Source: Micromonospora sp. BL4
Lineage (GTDB): Bacteria; Actinomycetota; Actinomycetes; Mycobacteriales; Micromonosporaceae
Reading direction: 5' to 3'
Length of the DNA: 64,000 nt
Assembly (NCBI RefSeq): GCF_003667505.1
Contig: NZ_RCVJ01000116.1
Location: 1-64,000 of the forward strand
Part shown: positions 60,741 to 64,000 of the stretch, piece after piece
How the letters are laid out: every line of letters begins with the position of its first letter
Numbering within the stretch: the stretch's first letter is position 1
Notes under the pieces: model-generated
Told to the model about the DNA's origin: nothing
Seen by the model: the letters and a program-made list of their open reading frames with translations, nothing else
The model's database searches: none
Program-made: the position numbers and the translations under genes

Positions 60741-63452
60741 TCACCTGGCCTCATCGGCGAACGGCACCAGCACCGTGCCCCGCTCGTCCGGCCCGTCCCA
60801 GAGCACCGCCCGGTCGGGACGGGCCCGCCACTCCACCGGCCGACCGAAGACCGCGGCGAGCTGGGCCGCCGGCACGTCCAGCACGGCCACGGCCGCGAGC
60901 TTGTCCACCTCGCCGTCCGGCTCCAGCAACGCGGCGAACGGTGGCACCGCGCGCCACCAGCCCAGCAGGTGCCGACCCGACGGCGGCCCGTCCCGCAGCA
61001 GCGCGCGCAGCCGGTCCACCGGCAGCTCGCGGGGCCCCGGCCGGTCCAGGCCGAAAACGACGAGGTAGGTCGGCAGCTCATCGTCCGCGTCCGCGAGCAG
61101 CGTCGGCAGGTCCACCATGGTGGCCGGATGGCGGACGGCCAGCTCCGCCGTCAACGCCTCGGCGAGCGGCCGGGAACCCGGGTCGGGCGCCGCCACCAGG
61201 AACCGGGCGGTGCCCGGCGAGTGGTGGTCCGCCGTGCTCCGCGCCGCCGTCGCCAGCAGCCCGCCCGCCGCCGGGCCCGATCCCAGCACCGCGAGGTTGC
61301 GCCCCGCCGCCGGCCCCAGCGGTACGGCGACCGTCGAGCGAGCCACGTCCACCGCCCGGCCGAGCAGAGCCGCCGGCCCGTGCGCCTGGCCGGCCAACGC
61401 CGCCCGGTGTCGCGGGTCGTTGCCCAACGACGGACGGGCGTACCCGGCGAACACCACCGGCGGCAGTGACCCGGCCGGCCGTGCCGTCCACAACTCGTGC
61501 CGCAGCCGATCCACCACCTCCGGGTGGTCCTGCGGATCGGGGTGGCGGATCAACCGTTCGTGACCGCGGATCGCGCCCCGCGGGCCGCCGAGCCCGCCAG
61601 CGGTGTTCACCACCGCGCTGCCCACCGGCAGGCCGGCGGCCGAGTCGTTGGTCGGTTCCAGCACCGGGCCGCCGCCCGGCAGCGCCACCCGCACCGGGAA
61701 CTGGCCGAGCACCGGATCCCGATGCCCGGCGTCCGCCCGGCCACTGAGCCCCAGCTCACCCGCGCCGGCCAGCACCAGGTGCACGCCGTACGCCCGGCCG
61801 GCGCGGGCCAGCCCGTCCAGCTGGGCGGCCACCTCCGAGGCCAGCCGGTCCCGCTCGGCGAAGATCAGCGGCAGATTGTCCAGCACACACACGATCCGGG
61901 GCAGCGGCCGGTGCTGGCGCAGCTCCGCGAAGCGTTGCCCACCGGCGCGCCCGCCAGCCTCGGTCCGACGCTGCACCTCGACCGTCAACTGATCGAGCAG
62001 GTCCCGGACGTACTCCCGATCAGCGGCCATCGCGGCCGCCCGCACCTGCGGAATCCAGGACCGGTCCCGCTCGGTCTGGAGGAACTCCACGAAGGACTCA
62101 CCGTCGCCCAGATCCACCAGGTAGAGCGCCAGGTCGTCCGGGCCGTACCGGGCGGCGAGCCCGAGCAGCGCCGTGGTCAGGAACGCCGCGCGACCCGCAC
62201 CGGAACGGCCGCTGACCAGCCAGTGCGGGGTCAGCTCCGTGAAGCCCAGCGGCACCGGACGCCCCCCGGCGTCACCGACCGTGGTGGTCAACCCGTCGGC
62301 CGGATCCGACTCCCACAGTCGCTCACCCGTCGCCGGCAGCAGATCCGCCAGGGCCAGCCGGGAGCCCGCCTCCACCTGCGCGGCGAGCCGCCGACAGACC
62401 GCGTCGACCAGATCGGCCGGCGGATCCGACTCGACGAACACCGGCGAGTTCAACCCGCCCGGGGGATCGGCGCCCGGGCTCGCGAAGGACGCCCCCGGTG
62501 GATCCCCGAGCAGCGCGTACGCGTTGCGCAGCACCAGCGGCGTGGCGCGCGGCAGTGGCCCCCGGGCCGCGTACGGGCCGGCGGGCGGCCAGCCGGCCAC
62601 CACCAGATGCAGCCCGGCCGCCGGCCCCTGCTCGGCCAACGCCTCGATCCGGGCCAGGTCGGTAGGGCCGGTCAGCTCCGGCAGCGCGGCGACCACCAGC
62701 AACAACGTCCGGTCGTGCCGGCGTCGACCGCTCGCCCCCGGCGTGACCCACTGCTCCGCCTCGGTCAGCACCGCGCGCAGACCCGCCACGTCCACCGCCG
62801 GTGGCGGCAACAGGCCGGCATCCGCCAGCGCCCCGAACGGGGCGAGCACACCCGCCGTGGCGTCCACCGCGCGCACCAGCAGGGCACCCGCCGGTGCCGC
62901 CCCCAGCGACCGCAGCAGCACAGCCCGAAGCAACCCGGCCACCCGCGGTTCCCGGGCGTCGGCGTCCACACTCAGGTGCCCGGCGCCGACCAGCGGCACC
63001 AGCGCAGGAAAGCGGGCATCGTCCAGGGGCGCCGCGGTGCCGACCCGCACGAAAGCCGGCGGACCGTCGCCGGCCGGCGAATCCACGGTCAGCGAGTCCA
63101 GGGCCGCCCCCGACCATCCCGGAGCCAGCCGCGCGGCGACCGCCCGCAGCCGGTCGGCCACCTCGTACTGGCGGCGCTGATCGGCGGGAGCCGGTCGGAT
63201 CTCGTCGAGGATGCCGGCCGCAGCGGTGGCGACGGCCGCCGCCCGACGGTGCAGGGCTGCGGCGCGGTTCGTGCGTGCCTTCGGACCGGCCACCGCGTCC
63301 ACCCCCTGTCCGAGGTTGGCAACCCCTCCCTGAGCAGAGACGGTATCCCAGCCGGGGCCGCTCCTCCGGGAGGTGCCACGGCGGTGCGCCGGTGTTGTCG
63401 GGGATGTCACCGGTGGGGAGGGGTCCGTCACGATCCGCTGGACTTGAGGCAT
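60741..63452 (-). CDS. FtsK/EccC-like protein with degenerate nucleotide-binding sites
   Basis: A 903-aa protein with FtsK/SpoIIIE-type domains like the C-terminal parts of EccC. Alignment by eye places GRSGAGRA (residues 415-422) at the EccC P-loop GATGSGKS, and GSGPAAGG (724-731) at GAPQSGKS. In both, the catalytic Lys and the following Ser/Thr are lost, so neither site should hydrolyse ATP. Surrounding strands are conserved (LALYLVDLGDGESFVEFLQT; RIVCVLDNLPLIFAERD; GVHLVLAGAGELGLSG). The first 120 residues are helical. No TM helix is present. It probably serves as a scaffold or substrate-binding pseudo-ATPase in a secretion-type complex. ATG 63452 follows CGGAG. Confidence 0.75.
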   Translation of the reverse strand: MPQVQRIVTDPSPPVTSPTTPAHRRGTSRRSGPGWDTVSAQGGVANLGQGVDAVAGPKARTNRAAALHRRAAAVATAAAGILDEIRPAPADQRRQYEVADRLRAVAARLAPGWSGAALDSLTVDSPAGDGPPAFVRVGTAAPLDDARFPALVPLVGAGHLSVDADAREPRVAGLLRAVLLRSLGAAPAGALLVRAVDATAGVLAPFGALADAGLLPPPAVDVAGLRAVLTEAEQWVTPGASGRRRHDRTLLLVVAALPELTGPTDLARIEALAEQGPAAGLHLVVAGWPPAGPYAARGPLPRATPLVLRNAYALLGDPPGASFASPGADPPGGLNSPVFVESDPPADLVDAVCRRLAAQVEAGSRLALADLLPATGERLWESDPADGLTTTVGDAGGRPVPLGFTELTPHWLVSGRSGAGRAAFLTTALLGLAARYGPDDLALYLVDLGDGESFVEFLQTERDRSWIPQVRAAAMAADREYVRDLLDQLTVEVQRRTEAGGRAGGQRFAELRQHRPLPRIVCVLDNLPLIFAERDRLASEVAAQLDGLARAGRAYGVHLVLAGAGELGLSGRADAGHRDPVLGQFPVRVALPGGGPVLEPTNDSAAGLPVGSAVVNTAGGLGGPRGAIRGHERLIRHPDPQDHPEVVDRLRHELWTARPAGSLPPVVFAGYARPSLGNDPRHRAALAGQAHGPAALLGRAVDVARSTVAVPLGPAAGRNLAVLGSGPAAGGLLATAARSTADHHSPGTARFLVAAPDPGSRPLAEALTAELAVRHPATMVDLPTLLADADDELPTYLVVFGLDRPGPRELPVDRLRALLRDGPPSGRHLLGWWRAVPPFAALLEPDGEVDKLAAVAVLDVPAAQLAAVFGRPVEWRARPDRAVLWDGPDERGTVLVPFADEAR

Positions 63453-63474
63453 TGGCTCCGGGGCGTCCAGCCGT

Positions 63475-63480
63475 TAACTT
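63475..63480 (+). promoter_or_regulatory. Leaderless -10 TAACTT for the partial gene
   Basis: TAACTT, then 6 nt (CAGGGG) to GTG 63487. Confidence 0.5.
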
Positions 63481-63486
63481 CAGGGG

Positions 63487-64000
63487 GTGGAATCAGTGCA
63501 GCCCCCCGCCGGTTCCCAGGTCTCCCGCGTACCGGCCCAGCGGACGCCGTCCGAGCAGCTGCCGCCGGCCTCCGCCACGCCGGCGCCGCAGCCGCCACGC
63601 CGCCGGGTACGCACTGTGCTCACCGTGGTCGCCGGGGTGCTCGCCCTGCTAGTAGTTAGCGGGATCATTGCGGGAGTGGTGCTTTACAACCGGGCTGCCG
63701 CCCCGGACCGGAGCGCGCCCGATGTGGTCGTTGACAACTATCTACGGGCCTTGCTCGTAGATCGGAACGATACGAGAGTCGATCTCTTTACCTGTAAGTC
63801 AGGTGCGGAGTTGGAGGCTCTTCGGTCGCTGCGCACTGACCTGGTTGCACGGGAGCAGGAACTAGGAGTCACCATTTTAGTTAGTTGGGGCAGCCTGGAC
63901 GTCAGCAGGAAGGGGAATACCGCTTCGGTCGTGACGGGGATTCGGCGCAGCGCCACCGTCGATGGCGTTCAGCAAAGCGTCACGGACAAGTGGCAGTTCG
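63487..64000 (+). CDS. Single-TM protein with extracytoplasmic domain, truncated by window end
   Basis: At least 171 codons, open to the window edge. From GTG 63487 (GTG 63496 is an alternative) the product has a Pro/Gln-rich cytoplasmic start, an RRRVR stop-transfer, a TM helix at about 45-68 (VLTVVAGVLALLVVSGIIAG) and an outer domain beginning DVVVDNYLRALLVDRNDTRV. That order matches the protein at 13481-14212 and suggests the same NTF2-like/DUF4878 type. The outer-domain part is clearly less GC-rich than its neighbours and contains a TTA codon at 63877, rare in actinomycetes. It diverges from the EccC-like gene across 34 bp. Confidence 0.65.
   Translation, partial: MESVQPPAGSQVSRVPAQRTPSEQLPPASATPAPQPPRRRVRTVLTVVAGVLALLVVSGIIAGVVLYNRAAAPDRSAPDVVVDNYLRALLVDRNDTRVDLFTCKSGAELEALRSLRTDLVAREQELGVTILVSWGSLDVSRKGNTASVVTGIRRSATVDGVQQSVTDKWQF

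Overview
The window is very GC-rich, uses many GTG starts, and has divergent and overlapping genes typical of a filamentous actinomycete. WblA/WhiB4, Crp, MarP, an ESX-type secretion locus and two ArsA-like ATPases beside a PonA2-type synthase all point to Actinobacteria. Gene content and intergenic palindromes suggest Micromonosporaceae (Micromonospora-like); that placement is inference from pattern, not from a search.

Layout. 0-6.4 kb: an MFS exporter, a methyltransferase beside a LuxR-type regulator gene that has lost its middle, a TMEM175-like channel protein, an ECF sigma gene with a one-base frameshift plus its membrane partner, and tRNA-Pro(CGG). 6.6-16.7 kb: a block whose order mirrors the M. 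tuberculosis Rv3677c-Rv3683 neighbourhood (metallophosphoesterase, ponA2, whiB4, two ArsA-like ATPases, a 51-aa protein, RidA, metallo-beta-lactamase-fold hydrolase). 16.7-25.2 kb: accessory signalling genes (cyclase/ATPase/TPR protein, membrane Ser/Thr kinase, orphan solute-binding lipoprotein, polytopic membrane protein). 25.2-34.3 kb: a seven-gene minus-strand operon for acyl-CoA oxidation and carboxylation with an AtuA-like protein and its own TetR regulator. 34.4-41.4 kb: the conserved block resumes (crp, nth, thioredoxin, Nudix, marP), interleaved with cbiZ and a CapA-like lipoprotein. 41.4-49.9 kb: two PAP2 phosphatases and a partial type VII secretion locus (mycP, eccC, eccD). 49.9-59.9 kb: housekeeping genes ppa, dacB, an HExxH protein, tilS, hpt, ftsH and folE, again in an order shared with M. 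tuberculosis, interrupted by a GlxA-type regulator. 60-64 kb: a membrane coiled-coil protein, an EccC-like protein with two degenerate P-loops, and a membrane protein cut by the window edge.

How the genes connect. Cell-envelope functions recur: PonA2, DacB, CapA-like, PAP2, MarP and ESX components. The cAMP theme appears twice, as a class III cyclase domain and Crp, now about 15 kb apart because roughly 18.5 kb lies between the hydrolase and crp. A striking regulatory feature is the number of genes whose start codon follows a TANNNT -10 hexamer by only 6-8 nt, predicting leaderless transcripts. One 10-bp stretch carries two opposed -10 boxes for a divergent pair.

No CRISPR array, insertion sequence, integrase, rRNA operon or biosynthetic gene cluster was recognised. 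All functional calls come from reading motifs, lengths and context; no database search was run.
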